A stretch of DNA of 64,000 nucleotides from Bacillus pinisoli (GTDB taxonomy: Bacteria > Bacillota > Bacilli > Bacillales > SA4): contig NZ_JAJQKI010000015.1 of assembly GCF_023036475.1 (NCBI RefSeq), positions 1 through 64,000 of the forward strand. Direction: 5' to 3'. This document shows, one piece after another, positions 35,459 to 43,818 of this stretch; position 1 is the stretch's first letter, and each line of letters starts with the position of its first letter. The translations under genes and the position numbers were made by a program. Below the pieces are notes generated by a model. It was not told the origin of the DNA, made no database searches, and saw only the letters and a list, made by a program, of their open reading frames with translations.

Positions 35459-35803
35459 CTAGTTTCTTAGCTTTTCTATTTCCTCTATGGTTAAACCAGT
35501 TGCCTCAATAATTGCTTCCAAACTGACATTTAACTGTAACAACTTTACCGCAGTTTCAATCTTTTGTTCTCTTCTTCCAAGCTCTCTACCTTGCGCTTTA
35601 CCTTCTTCTCTACCTTCTTCAATTCCCTCTGCTCTACCCTCTTTTTTCGCCTTTACTCTCGCTTCATTTAACAGGTACTGACCCAGGACTGTATCTTCAA
35701 TTGATAAACCCACGACTGAACCCTCCCTTTCAATAATTGGTTTCATTTCTCGAATCAAGGCAATCTCTTCCTTCATTTTATCTTGAAAAAGAATGATCAT
35801 CAA
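35459..35803 (-). pseudogene. Truncated copy of the Rpn-family nuclease gene
   Basis: This frame is nearly identical to the C-terminal half of the intact gene at 37280-38287. It lacks the catalytic N-terminal domain, has an internal deletion of about 24 codons after QDKMKEE, and lacks one REEGRAQG unit of the charged repeat. The match continues in decayed form to about 35860. It lies just upstream of the alpha-oxoamine synthase gene in the same orientation as the intact copy, so the synthase gene sits between direct repeats. Confidence 0.8.
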
Positions 35804-35934
35804 ATGGCGTTTAACATAATATTTTCTTTACTCTTTATGACATAAAATCCTGATAAAAGACCTCAAATTATACTATATACATTTGTTTTATATTCCCATA
35901 AATCACCTAAACTCAATTCTTTTAAATAATATGA

Positions 35935-35962
35935 TTGAAAAAATCCTTTTTTAAAGTAATAT
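35935..35962 (+). promoter_or_regulatory. Promoter of the alpha-oxoamine synthase gene
   Basis: TTGAAA and TAATAT are 16 bases apart. The same promoter is preserved in the decayed copy at 12378-12405 (TTGAAA, 16 bases, TAAAAT), which supports the call. Confidence 0.55.
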
Positions 35963-35996
35963 TGAACCAAGTTATAGGTAAATAAGGAGGATGTTC

Positions 35997-37199
35997 ATGT
36001 CATTATTTGATAAGTGCCAAGAAGTTACACGTAAAAGCACTGAACTCATGGATAGTGGTCTATATCCCTATTTTAAAAGAATTGAGGGTAATGATGGACC
36101 AGTTGTCCAAATGGAAGGTCGCCCTGTCATTATGGCGGGGAGTAATAATTATTTAGGTCTTTCTGCCGATCCTCGTGTAAAGGAGGCTGCAAAACATGCA
36201 ATCTCCAAATATGGTACGACCAACTCTGGATCTCGTTTCATGAATGGGACGCTAGATTTACATGAAGAACTAGAATATCAACTTGCTAGCTTTCTTAATA
36301 AAGAGGCCTGTATTACATTAACGACTGGCTTTCAAACAAACCAAGGAGCCATTGTCCCTTTAATTGGAAAAAATGATTTTATTATTAGTGATAAGGATAA
36401 TCATAACTCCATCGTTCAAGGTACACTTATTACAAAGGGATTGATTGGAAAAGACAAGGTTTTCCGCTTTAAACATAATGACATGAAACACCTAGAATCA
36501 ATCTTAAAACGTTTACCAATGGAAGCTGGAAAATTAATTGTAGTAGATGGTGTTTTCTCTATGAGTGGAGCCATTACCGACCTCCCCGTTATTAGAGAAT
36601 TAGCAGAACGGTTTAACGCACATATTATGGTAGATGATGCTCATTCTACTGGTGTTTTAGGGGTTGGTGGAAGAGGAACAGAAAGTCACTTTCAACTAGA
36701 TGATTCTGTAGATCTTATAACAGGTACCTTTTCAAAAAGCCTTGCATCCATTGGTGGCTTTATAGCTGGAAAAAGAGAAGTCATTGAGTATATCAAACAC
36801 TCCTCTCCGGCATTTATCTTTTCTGCATCTATTTCTCCAGCGCAAGCAGCTGCTGCCTTAAAAGCTCTTGAAATAATAAAAACCGAACCTTATTTAATTG
36901 ATCGTGTTCACCAAAACAGTTTTAAACTAAGAGAGGGCTTAAAGAGACTTGGGTTTCACGTCTTAAATGGACAAACCCCCATCATACCAGTTGTAGTAGG
37001 GGATTTTACGCAGACCATGGTTTTATGGAAAACTCTCATGGAATTAGGAATCTTCACCAATGCCATCATTCCTCCAGCTGTTCCTTATGGAATGGAAATG
37101 CTAAGGGTTAGTGTTATGGCATCGCATGAAGATATTCATATTGAGCAGATTTTAGCAGGGTTTGAGAAAGCAAGTAAGCAGCTAAGCCTTCAGGTTTAA
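35997..37199 (+). CDS. PLP-dependent alpha-oxoamine synthase (SPT/KBL/BioF-like)
   Basis: The product from ATG 35997 has 400 residues. MAGSNNYLGLSADPRVKEAA, GTTNSGSRFMNGTLDLHEEL, TTGFQTNQGAI, DNHNSIVQG, VVDGVFSMSGAITDLP, VDDAHSTGVLG and the PLP-Lys loop TGTFSKSLASIGGF identify the family that condenses an amino acid with an acyl-CoA. The GSRFMNGT and FSMSGA segments look closer to serine palmitoyltransferase-like members than to BioF. Substrates are unknown. AAGGAGG is placed well for this ATG and too close for the ATG six bases upstream. A terminator overlaps the stop. It stands alone, between two Rpn gene copies. Confidence 0.85.
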   Translation: MSLFDKCQEVTRKSTELMDSGLYPYFKRIEGNDGPVVQMEGRPVIMAGSNNYLGLSADPRVKEAAKHAISKYGTTNSGSRFMNGTLDLHEELEYQLASFLNKEACITLTTGFQTNQGAIVPLIGKNDFIISDKDNHNSIVQGTLITKGLIGKDKVFRFKHNDMKHLESILKRLPMEAGKLIVVDGVFSMSGAITDLPVIRELAERFNAHIMVDDAHSTGVLGVGGRGTESHFQLDDSVDLITGTFSKSLASIGGFIAGKREVIEYIKHSSPAFIFSASISPAQAAAALKALEIIKTEPYLIDRVHQNSFKLREGLKRLGFHVLNGQTPIIPVVVGDFTQTMVLWKTLMELGIFTNAIIPPAVPYGMEMLRVSVMASHEDIHIEQILAGFEKASKQLSLQV

Positions 37200-37217
37200 G
37201 GAAGGCTTTTCTTTTTT
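37184..37217 (+). terminator. Terminator of the oxoamine synthase gene
   Basis: AAGCCTTC and GAAGGCTT form a stem that includes the stop codon, followed by TTCTTTTTTG. Confidence 0.8.
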
Positions 37218-37279
37218 GTTTCTATACTACTCAACTACTAGTTGAAGTAATAAAATCGTTAGGTTAACTTGGTACACTT

Positions 37280-38287
37280 CTATTTGTTTAGGTTTAGCTT
37301 TTCTATTTCCTCTTTAGTTAAACCAGTTGCCTCAATAATTGCTTCCAAACTGACATTTAACTGTAACAACTTTACCGCAGTTTCAATCTTTTGTTCTCTT
37401 CTTCCAAGCTCTCTACCTTGTGCTCTACCTTCTTCTCTACCTTGTGCTTTACCTTCTTCTCTACCTTCTTCAATTCCCTCTGCTCTACCCTCTTTTTTCG
37501 CCTTTACTCTCGCTTCATTTAACAGGTACTGACCCAGGACTGTATCTTCAATTGATAATCCCACGACTGAACCCTCCCTTTCAATAATTGGTTTCATTTC
37601 TCGAATCAAGGCAATCTCTTCTTCCATTGGCATGGTTAAAATCTTGTCTATGAATAATAATAACTTACGAATGTTTTCTCTATTTATGCTCTCTTCCTTC
37701 ATTTTATCTTGAAAAAGGATTGTCATCAAATGGCGTTTAAAATAATAGGTCAAATTCTTTTCTTTCTTACTCTTGATGGCATATAATCCTGCTAAAACGA
37801 CCAATGCAAATGGGTTATGTGATTGTAAAAGTGTGGTCTCTGATTGAGAGGCAATACGGTAGGTTTTGTAACTGTAAGTTACTTTTGTTTCGAGGAATTC
37901 GTAGAAATACTGATCCTTGTTGTAAGCAGCACGTTCACCTGTGAATAGCGCCATCGCATAAACTGGCTTTTCATAAAAATCAATTATACGATAGAAGGAT
38001 TGAAACATTCGTTTTGGAAAATCTCTCTTGTAATCACCTTGTACTTCAATATGAACGTAAACCCATTGTTCATTTCCATCCTTTAATTGAAGCTTGACTA
38101 ATTTGTCTGAGGTTCGCTTGTTACTTGAAGACTCGGGAAGTATGGTTAGGAGTTCTTGTTCGAGAAACTCTGGCTGGACCGTAAAGTCTACCATCTCGTA
38201 CAAATCTGGAGAGAAAAACAGAAGAAATTCTTCAAATAGTGACGTAATGACATCCTTCCACAGATAGTCATAATCCGGATTATTCAA
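37280..38287 (-). CDS. Rpn-family recombination-promoting nuclease/putative transposase
   Basis: The 335-residue protein has a PD-(D/E)XK nuclease domain: FSPDLYEMVDFT with the early acid, then KLVKLQLKDG and VYVHIEVQGDYKRDFPKRMF with the E-x-Q core near residue 80. A charged C-terminal region contains repeated GREEGKAQGREEGRAQGRE units and ends in a small helical domain. Rpn proteins are DNase-like and promote recombination in E. coli. It starts with TTG 38287 behind AGGTG. A truncated copy lies at 35459-35803. The acidic/Gly repeat differs in length between copies, consistent with slippage. No terminal inverted repeats were noticed. Confidence 0.8.
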   Translation of the reverse strand: MNNPDYDYLWKDVITSLFEEFLLFFSPDLYEMVDFTVQPEFLEQELLTILPESSSNKRTSDKLVKLQLKDGNEQWVYVHIEVQGDYKRDFPKRMFQSFYRIIDFYEKPVYAMALFTGERAAYNKDQYFYEFLETKVTYSYKTYRIASQSETTLLQSHNPFALVVLAGLYAIKSKKEKNLTYYFKRHLMTILFQDKMKEESINRENIRKLLLFIDKILTMPMEEEIALIREMKPIIEREGSVVGLSIEDTVLGQYLLNEARVKAKKEGRAEGIEEGREEGKAQGREEGRAQGRELGRREQKIETAVKLLQLNVSLEAIIEATGLTKEEIEKLNLNK

Positions 38288-38374
38288 TGGATCAACACCT
38301 TTCTTTTGACTTCCTTTTTATATTCAATATCGTTATATGAATTCCTTTTCAATCTACAAAAATTCTACAATCGC

Positions 38375-38418
38375 TGGAGACAGGAACCTTATCACTAGAG
38401 ACATAGTTCCTATCTCTA
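38375..38418. repeat. Diverged GGGACAGG-type repeat
   Basis: GGAGACAGGAACCTTATC and GAGACATAGTTCCTATCTC are two weak inverted copies upstream of glsA. Confidence 0.35.
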
Positions 38419-38512
38419 CTTTCCTAATATAAAAGAAACTACACTAGGGTTCCACTTTAATAGTTTTGGTAGTATAATAAATAAAATTTTGAATTACATT
38501 GGAGATATTGAT

Positions 38513-39496
38513 ATGGAAAAACAACTTACCACTACCACACAAGAAAAGGAAATGCAGCTTCAGTTAGACGATTGGCTGTCGAGGAACAAGCTCTATACGC
38601 AACACGGTAAATGTGCCAGTTATATTCCTGCTTTACAAAAAGCAAATCCAACTGATCTGGGTATTTGTATGATTTCACAGGATGGCACGATATTAAAATC
38701 TGGTCATGTGGATACGCCATTCACACTACAAAGCATATCTAAGGTGATTAGTTTTATACAGGTTTGTATCGATCATGGGATTTCTGAAGTGTTAGAGTAT
38801 GTAGATGTTGAGCCGACTGGGGATGCTTTTAACTCTATTATTCGATTGGAAATGAGTCAGCCTGGAAGACCCTTTAATCCTATGATTAACGCAGGAGCTA
38901 TTACGGTATCTTCCATGTTAAAAGGAGACTCTCCTACAGAAAAGCTCAACACGATTCTTCAATTAGTAGAGAAGATGATTGGCAAACGCCCAACGATTAA
39001 CCACGAAGTATTTCAATCTGAGTGGGAAACCTCCAATCGAAATCGTTCGTTAGCTTACTGGCTCAAGGAAACGGGTTACTTGAAGTCAGAGGTAGAAGAA
39101 ACATTAGAAGTCTACTTAAAGCAATGTGCCATTGAAATGACTGCACATGATTTAGCAATTATAGGACTTGTGTTAGCTCAAGATGGGAAACATCCTTTTA
39201 CACAAGAACAAATAATCCCTAAAAAAGTAACACGTTTAGCTAAAACCTTGATGCTCACTTGTGGCATGTATAACTACTCTGGAAAGTTTGCTGCCTTTGT
39301 CGGTATACCGGCTAAAAGTGGTGTGTCTGGTGGAATTATGGCAGCTGTCCCACCTCGCTCTGCAGAAAAAACGCCATTCTCGAACGGCTGGGGTATTGGA
39401 GTCTATGGACCAGCCATTGATCAATATGGAAATAGTACTGGTGGCGTTATGTTGTTGAAGGAACTTGCTGAGAATTGGGATATGGGGATATTCTAA
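38513..39496 (+). CDS. glsA: Glutaminase A
   Basis: The product from ATG 38513 has 327 residues. It is a serine-dependent beta-lactamase-fold glutaminase with the S-x-x-K pair in LQSISKVIS (Ser74 and Lys77), PFNPMINAGAI, SNRNRSLAYWLKETG and KSGVSGGIMAAVP. It converts glutamine to glutamate and ammonia in the cytoplasm. GGAG lies eight bases before the chosen ATG; the longer frame from TTG 38489 lacks support. TATAAT at 38473-38478 may be the -10. A very strong terminator ends the transcript, and no glutamine transporter is next to it, unlike B. subtilis ybgJ-ybgH. Confidence 0.95.
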   Translation: MEKQLTTTTQEKEMQLQLDDWLSRNKLYTQHGKCASYIPALQKANPTDLGICMISQDGTILKSGHVDTPFTLQSISKVISFIQVCIDHGISEVLEYVDVEPTGDAFNSIIRLEMSQPGRPFNPMINAGAITVSSMLKGDSPTEKLNTILQLVEKMIGKRPTINHEVFQSEWETSNRNRSLAYWLKETGYLKSEVEETLEVYLKQCAIEMTAHDLAIIGLVLAQDGKHPFTQEQIIPKKVTRLAKTLMLTCGMYNYSGKFAAFVGIPAKSGVSGGIMAAVPPRSAEKTPFSNGWGIGVYGPAIDQYGNSTGGVMLLKELAENWDMGIF

Positions 39497-39514
39497 AACT
39501 ATTGAGAAAGATTT

Positions 39515-39560
39515 AGGGTGATTGAAGTGGTGGATAAACTACCGCTTCAATCACCCTTTT
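39515..39560 (+). terminator. Strong terminator of glsA
   Basis: AGGGTGATTGAAG and CTTCAATCACCCT form a stem of 13 perfect pairs, extended inward, with TTTT after it. Confidence 0.9.
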
Positions 39561-39668
39561 ACATAAACTTTCAAATTTCTTTTTACTTCACTCAGAATCC
39601 ATAGAGAACTACAAACTAGGTACAATTAAATAGGATATGGTTCTTTAAATCTAATAGTTAATAATAAA

Positions 39669-40112
39669 TTAGTTATTCACCAGAATATCTTTTAGTTTTT
39701 CGCTCTCTTCTTTGTCTAATGTTCCTATAGCATTCTTTTCTCTGTCAATAATTGTTGCTGATGCATCGCCTTGATTAAACCATATAAAATATTCAAATAA
39801 TCTTTCTGGCATGTTTTTATCATACGTGAAGAAAAAAGTGGCTTTTACATCTTCTTTTCTTGTCATTTCAGCCTTTACGTTTTGTTCCCACTCAATTCTT
39901 TCAAATAATCCTCTTAAAGCTTTAATCTTTTCTTCCTCTGTAACGATTGTTTCATTGTCATAGTTGTCACCTGTAAAGTTTTGAACATCTACTCTAGTTA
40001 GTTGGCTCAAATCAAACTCTTTAGGAACTTCATTTGTACAGCCAATAAGAGTTATTAAAAGATAGAAAAAAAAGATAGAAAAAAAAGATAAAAGAACAAG
40101 ACTTCTTTTCAT
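39669..40112 (-). CDS. Predicted lipoprotein of unknown function
   Basis: The 147-residue protein has a signal peptide with a basic start, a long hydrophobic core and a lipobox-like LIGC at about 22-25, so Cys25 should be lipid-modified and the protein anchored outside the membrane. The mature part is acidic and soluble, with KATFFFTYDKNMPERLFEYF in the middle. I do not recognise a family. It is convergent with glsA and has no partner gene. Confidence 0.65.
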   Translation of the reverse strand: MKRSLVLLSFFSIFFFYLLITLIGCTNEVPKEFDLSQLTRVDVQNFTGDNYDNETIVTEEEKIKALRGLFERIEWEQNVKAEMTRKEDVKATFFFTYDKNMPERLFEYFIWFNQGDASATIIDREKNAIGTLDKEESEKLKDILVNN

Positions 40113-40393
40113 TTAATTACCTCCGAAAATTTCACTCTTATACGTACATTCGCCACCTGTCACATAATCCCTCTTAATCTAGCTCAGTATGTAAATAACA
40201 TTTCAACCCCTTTATTAAGATCTTTCCAAGGTTACTCTGACTTCAATATACATCTATCAAAATCCCCTCCACTTCCTAACAATAAAATTCATGACATTTA
40301 TCATACCCAATACCGTTTATCTGTCACTATTTACTAGATTCCTAATTTGTCATAATAAATATAAACAATAAACAAATGCTAAGGAGTGATTTG

Positions 40394-41284
40394 ATGTTAA
40401 ATTCTGATCTAGATATACGTTTAGAACCACGTATTAAGGAATTATATGAATTACATAAGGAACGTTCTGCCAATATCGACTGGAGCTATCATGAGTTTAT
40501 TCCGTGGGACAAGGCTATGTCGTTTAAACGAGTTCCTTGGGATGAGAGTCAAGTAACCTTACCTGAGGGAGTCATAGTAGCGATCGAAACTGCCCTACTG
40601 ACAGAAGTAAATTTACCTTGGTATACGTCGCATTTGGATTATACATTTAAGAACTCTATGGAAGTGATTAGTGATTTCGTTCGTACTTGGACCGCTGAAG
40701 AGGACCAGCACTCTAGTTTGCTAGAAACCTACCTATTAGTCACGCGTAACGTGAATCCGAAAAGATTACATGCGTTGAGAAAAAGAATAGTAGAGAGCGG
40801 TTGGTTTCCAGACTTTACGAACCCGCTAGCAACGATGGCCTATACATCATTGCAAGAGTTAGCCACACTCGTTTTCTACAATAATGTAGCGAAAGTTGCA
40901 AGTCCGCATGACAAAGATTTAGCAACCTTACTTCGACGTCTGGCAAAAGATGAAGCCCTTCATTATGCCTTCTATCGTGACACAGTGAAGGCGCACCTAG
41001 AACTAGATCCGAATTTCATCGTTTATTTTGAAGATGTGATTATTAATTTTTCTATGCCAGGTGCGGTTATGCCTGACTTCAATGAAAGAATGAAAACCAT
41101 TGCGATTGATGCCAATTATGGACCACTTCAATACTTTGACCAAGTACTAGATGTCATTGTAACCTATTGGGATATCGCTAACTTACAACCTACTAGTGAT
41201 GAGGCCAAACAATCACAAGAGAATATCTTAAAATACCACGGACGCCTAAAAAGAATTAGAGATCGCCAACTAGCCAAAAAATAA
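40394..41284 (+). CDS. Acyl-ACP desaturase-like di-iron protein
   Basis: The product from ATG 40394 has 296 residues. It is a helical ferritin-like protein with two iron motifs: TWTAEEDQHSS (EExxH) and AKDEALHYAFYRD (DExxH), plus an early Glu in AIETALLTEVNLPW. This is the FA_desaturase_2 (soluble acyl-ACP desaturase) family, common in actinobacteria and plants and less so in Bacillus. It should insert a double bond into an acyl chain on ACP. AAGGAGTGA precedes the ATG; the longer frame from 40376 has no ribosome site. It is followed 20 bases later by a Cys-rich small gene, likely co-transcribed. Confidence 0.85.
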   Translation: MLNSDLDIRLEPRIKELYELHKERSANIDWSYHEFIPWDKAMSFKRVPWDESQVTLPEGVIVAIETALLTEVNLPWYTSHLDYTFKNSMEVISDFVRTWTAEEDQHSSLLETYLLVTRNVNPKRLHALRKRIVESGWFPDFTNPLATMAYTSLQELATLVFYNNVAKVASPHDKDLATLLRRLAKDEALHYAFYRDTVKAHLELDPNFIVYFEDVIINFSMPGAVMPDFNERMKTIAIDANYGPLQYFDQVLDVIVTYWDIANLQPTSDEAKQSQENILKYHGRLKRIRDRQLAKK

Positions 41285-41304
41285 ACGAAAGGAGCTGTTT
41301 ATCC

Positions 41305-41556
41305 ATGAAGAAAGCCTGTGAAATATGCGAAAAAGAAACAAAAGATAAAGTAAGTTACCTTGAACTTGAAACGTGGGAATTTGATTTCTTGAAGAAAGAA
41401 CAGAAAGAATTCTATTCTATTTGTTTTGATTGCTTTGACAAACATACCAATCAGTTTATTGACAAAGAAATGGATCTTGAATTAAGAAAGAAACGTGCAC
41501 AGTCAGTGAGTAGAGAAATACAAGAAGAAATAGAGGAAATCCTAGGCGTGGTTTAA
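41305..41556 (+). CDS. Small Cys-rich (zinc-knuckle-like) protein
   Basis: The 83-residue protein contains CEICEKE (Cys5, Cys8) and CFDCFDKH (about 40-47), a four-Cys site that probably binds zinc or iron. A charged helical tail follows (EIQEEIEEILGVV at the end). It starts at ATG 41305 with AAAGGAG nearby, 20 bases after the desaturase. By position it could assist the di-iron enzyme, for instance as a metal or electron carrier, but the sequence alone does not show that. It ends just before a MITE-like half element. Confidence 0.7.
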   Translation: MKKACEICEKETKDKVSYLELETWEFDFLKKEQKEFYSICFDCFDKHTNQFIDKEMDLELRKKRAQSVSREIQEEIEEILGVV

Positions 41557-41562
41557 TTTGAT

Positions 41563-41665
41563 AAGGCTCTTTTCTAAAACGAAAAACACGTAATTTCGTT
41601 GTTTAGAAGAGGCTTAACTTCGGATAAAGTAGGTTAAAAAAACAACAAAGTTTTAGAAAAGAGCC
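41563..41665 (+). mobile_element. MITE-like element, copy D (half element)
   Basis: It begins AAGGCTCTTTTCTAAAAC and ends GTTTTAGAAAAGAGCC, with GCTTAACTTCGGATAAAGTA inside. It matches only the second half of the full elements. The 6-bp TTTGAT flanks it at 41557-41562 and 41666-41671. Confidence 0.7.
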
Positions 41666-41688
41666 TTTGATAATGACTGAAGTTATGA

Positions 41689-41735
41689 AATAACCAGTAG
41701 AAGGAACTGAGGCTCAGTTCCTTCTACTGGTTATT
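41689..41735. repeat. 47-bp perfect palindrome
   Basis: Two 23-base arms, starting AATAACCAGTAG and ending CTACTGGTTATT, are perfectly complementary around a single central G. Only a few T's follow. It is between convergent transcripts and could act as a terminator or a cruciform-forming site. Confidence 0.75.
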
Positions 41736-41806
41736 AATGATTTTAAGGTGAAAATTTACTCTTTATCTTCAAAACTATTTCAATGCCCTCATTGTTTCAA
41801 AATATA

Positions 41807-41950
41807 AATATTCTAGAATGATTGTTTCAAGACACATCTTAAAGTTATATTAAATATTTAACAAATCAAACCTTATGTGACCAGTTAAAGTGAAACATTT
41901 AATCAAACGTTTGTTTAAAACAAGTAGAGATATTCCTATTTTAGAAAACT
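41807..41950. repeat. ~145-bp dispersed repeat with TetR-like palindrome, copy 2
   Basis: It aligns with 32089-32232. TCAAAC-GTTT-GTTTAA at 41903-41918 corresponds to the palindrome there. No gene starts here, so this copy cannot be an ordinary upstream operator. The 41557-42105 gap otherwise holds a half MITE, a perfect palindrome and the glpD terminator. Confidence 0.4.
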
Positions 41951-41962
41951 AAGATAACGAAA

Positions 41963-41990
41963 AAGACAGTGTCCGTATAACCACTGTCTT
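41963..41990 (-). terminator. Terminator of glpD
   Basis: AAGACAGTG and CACTGTCTT pair, and the minus-strand side is followed by TTTTCG. It lies 115 bases after the glpD stop. Confidence 0.65.
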
Positions 41991-42105
41991 CATCATCTAC
42001 CGGTCTGACTCTATCTTTTTTTCAATCATTAGTTGGCTTACTGCAGATATACATCCTTCTAATCTACTATTCACAAGACATAACGAAGTTGTTCTTGGAA
42101 AGATT

Positions 42106-43773
42106 TTAACTCTCTTCCCCTTCCACCGGATTAACCGTCTCATAAACCAAGTCTTGTAACTCTTCTCTATATTCCTTCTCTTGCTCATCTGACCACGCAA
42201 ATTCCTTTTTCATACATGTCATAACTGACTCCATATGCTCACGAACCCAATCAATGGCAAAGAATAAGGCTCCTGTCCGTCTTATAAAGAAGTCAACTGG
42301 TTTATAAATTAGTTCATGGTCAATTGCATATCTTAACGTTGCGTACACAACTGGGTCAAGATTCTCCGCTTTCGCCTTTTCTTTCCCAGTAAGGAAATTA
42401 TTAAAAACCGTTTCTACATTTGAACCGTATCGGTAGACAAGCTGATGCGCTACTTCTTCTGTTAATCCTATTTCCATTCCCACTTTCGTTTGATGACGTA
42501 GGAATGTTTTAAATCCCTTAGAACCACCAACATCTCCACCGGACATTGGTAGATGCTTGGTTTGGGAGTGTGGATATTGCTTACCTTCTTCTTCGTGAAG
42601 CTGTTTGATGACTAGATCGATGACGCTTTCTGCCATTTTGCGATAGCCGGTTAATTTACCGCCAGCAATGGAAATAAGTCCTGAATTTGAAACGAAGATT
42701 TCATCTTTACGGGAAATTTCCGATGGTGATTTTCCGTCTTCATGAATTAAGGGTCTTAATCCAGCCCAGCTTGACTCGACATCTTCTGCTTTAATCTTAA
42801 CTTCAGGGAACATGAAGTTAATCGATTCTAGGACGTAGTCACGATCGGCCACCGTCATTTTTGGATGGGCAATGTCGCCCTTATAGACAGTGTCGGTTGT
42901 TCCTACATAGGTTTTCCCTTCTCTTGGAATCGCAAATACCATCCGGTTATCTGGTGTATCAAAATAGATTGCCTGTTTTAAAGGGAATCTTTTGCCATCA
43001 AAGACTAAGTGAATGCCTTTTGTTAATTGCAAAGTCTTGCCCTTTTTGGATTGGTCTATTTCCCTTAAAGTGTCTACCCAAGGTCCAGCAGCATTAACGA
43101 TTTTTTTCGCGCTTACTTCTTGAAAGGATCCATCCGTTAGATCTTCCACCTTTACGCCGACTACCTTCCCGTTTTCATACACTAACTCACTAACCTTCAT
43201 ATAATTAAGCGCATATGCTCCTTGTTCAACAGCCTTTTTCATCACCTCAAGTGTAAGGCGCGCATCATCTGTCTTATACTCAACATAATAGCCGGCTCCC
43301 TTTAAGCCTTCTCGTTTTAATAGAGGCTCACGTTCCATCGCTACTTCTGGCTTAAACATTTTTCTTCTTTCACTCTTTTTCACTCCAGCCAGAAAGTCGT
43401 ATACCAGTAGCCCGATATTGGTTGTAAACGGTCCAAACGTTCCACCCTTGTAGAACGGAAGCATCATCCACTCAGGTGTCGTCACATGCGGCCCATTTTC
43501 ATACACAATGGCACGCTCCTTCCCGACTTCTGCCACCACTCCAATTTCTAATTGCTTCAGATATCGCAACCCACCATGAACGAGCTTGGTTGAACGGCTT
43601 GACGTACCTGCAGCAAAATCCTGCATATCGACCACAGCCACTTTTAATCCTCGCATAATGGCATCTAATGCAATGCCAGCACCTGTAATTCCACCACCTA
43701 TTACTAAAAGATCTAACGCTTCACTTTGGATTTTTTCTTTAATTTCTGATCTGTTTAGATTTGAAAATATCAT
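42106..43773 (-). CDS. glpD: Glycerol-3-phosphate dehydrogenase (FAD)
   Basis: The product from ATG 43773 has 555 residues, the same as B. subtilis GlpD. LLVIGGGITGAGIALDAIMR binds FAD, followed by QDFAAGTSSRSTKLVHGGLR, YFDTPDNRMVFAIPREGKTY and WAGLRPLIHEDG, with SIAGGKLTGYRKMAE near the end of the core. It oxidises glycerol 3-phosphate to DHAP and passes electrons to menaquinone at the membrane. GAAAGG is nine bases before the start; upstream in-frame ATGs are less well placed. The leader holds a GlpP-type terminator. It lies downstream of glpK in the same direction but with its own leader. Confidence 0.97.
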   Translation of the reverse strand: MIFSNLNRSEIKEKIQSEALDLLVIGGGITGAGIALDAIMRGLKVAVVDMQDFAAGTSSRSTKLVHGGLRYLKQLEIGVVAEVGKERAIVYENGPHVTTPEWMMLPFYKGGTFGPFTTNIGLLVYDFLAGVKKSERRKMFKPEVAMEREPLLKREGLKGAGYYVEYKTDDARLTLEVMKKAVEQGAYALNYMKVSELVYENGKVVGVKVEDLTDGSFQEVSAKKIVNAAGPWVDTLREIDQSKKGKTLQLTKGIHLVFDGKRFPLKQAIYFDTPDNRMVFAIPREGKTYVGTTDTVYKGDIAHPKMTVADRDYVLESINFMFPEVKIKAEDVESSWAGLRPLIHEDGKSPSEISRKDEIFVSNSGLISIAGGKLTGYRKMAESVIDLVIKQLHEEEGKQYPHSQTKHLPMSGGDVGGSKGFKTFLRHQTKVGMEIGLTEEVAHQLVYRYGSNVETVFNNFLTGKEKAKAENLDPVVYATLRYAIDHELIYKPVDFFIRRTGALFFAIDWVREHMESVMTCMKKEFAWSDEQEKEYREELQDLVYETVNPVEGEES

Positions 43774-43818
43774 GATGACCATCCTTTCGATATCATTGGT
43801 TATGCACAAAAATGGCGA

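Noticed and set aside
37400..37520. Tandem repeats that could suggest a minisatellite or CRISPR-like array
   Set aside because: They are the in-frame coding repeats REEGRAQG of the Rpn protein, without spacers.
37269..37532. Plus-strand frame with SLPCALPSSLPSS repeats
   Set aside because: It is the antisense of the charged repeat region of the Rpn gene, and the same frame appears antisense to the damaged copy at 35487.
40280..40380. DesR-like operator before the acyl-ACP desaturase
   Set aside because: TGACATTTATCAT and TGTCATAATAAA are suggestive, but I cannot recall the DesR consensus well enough to claim a match.
41997..42200. Minus-strand frame beyond glpD
   Set aside because: Half of it overlaps glpD in another frame, and the rest has no start or known pattern; the glpD terminator follows.
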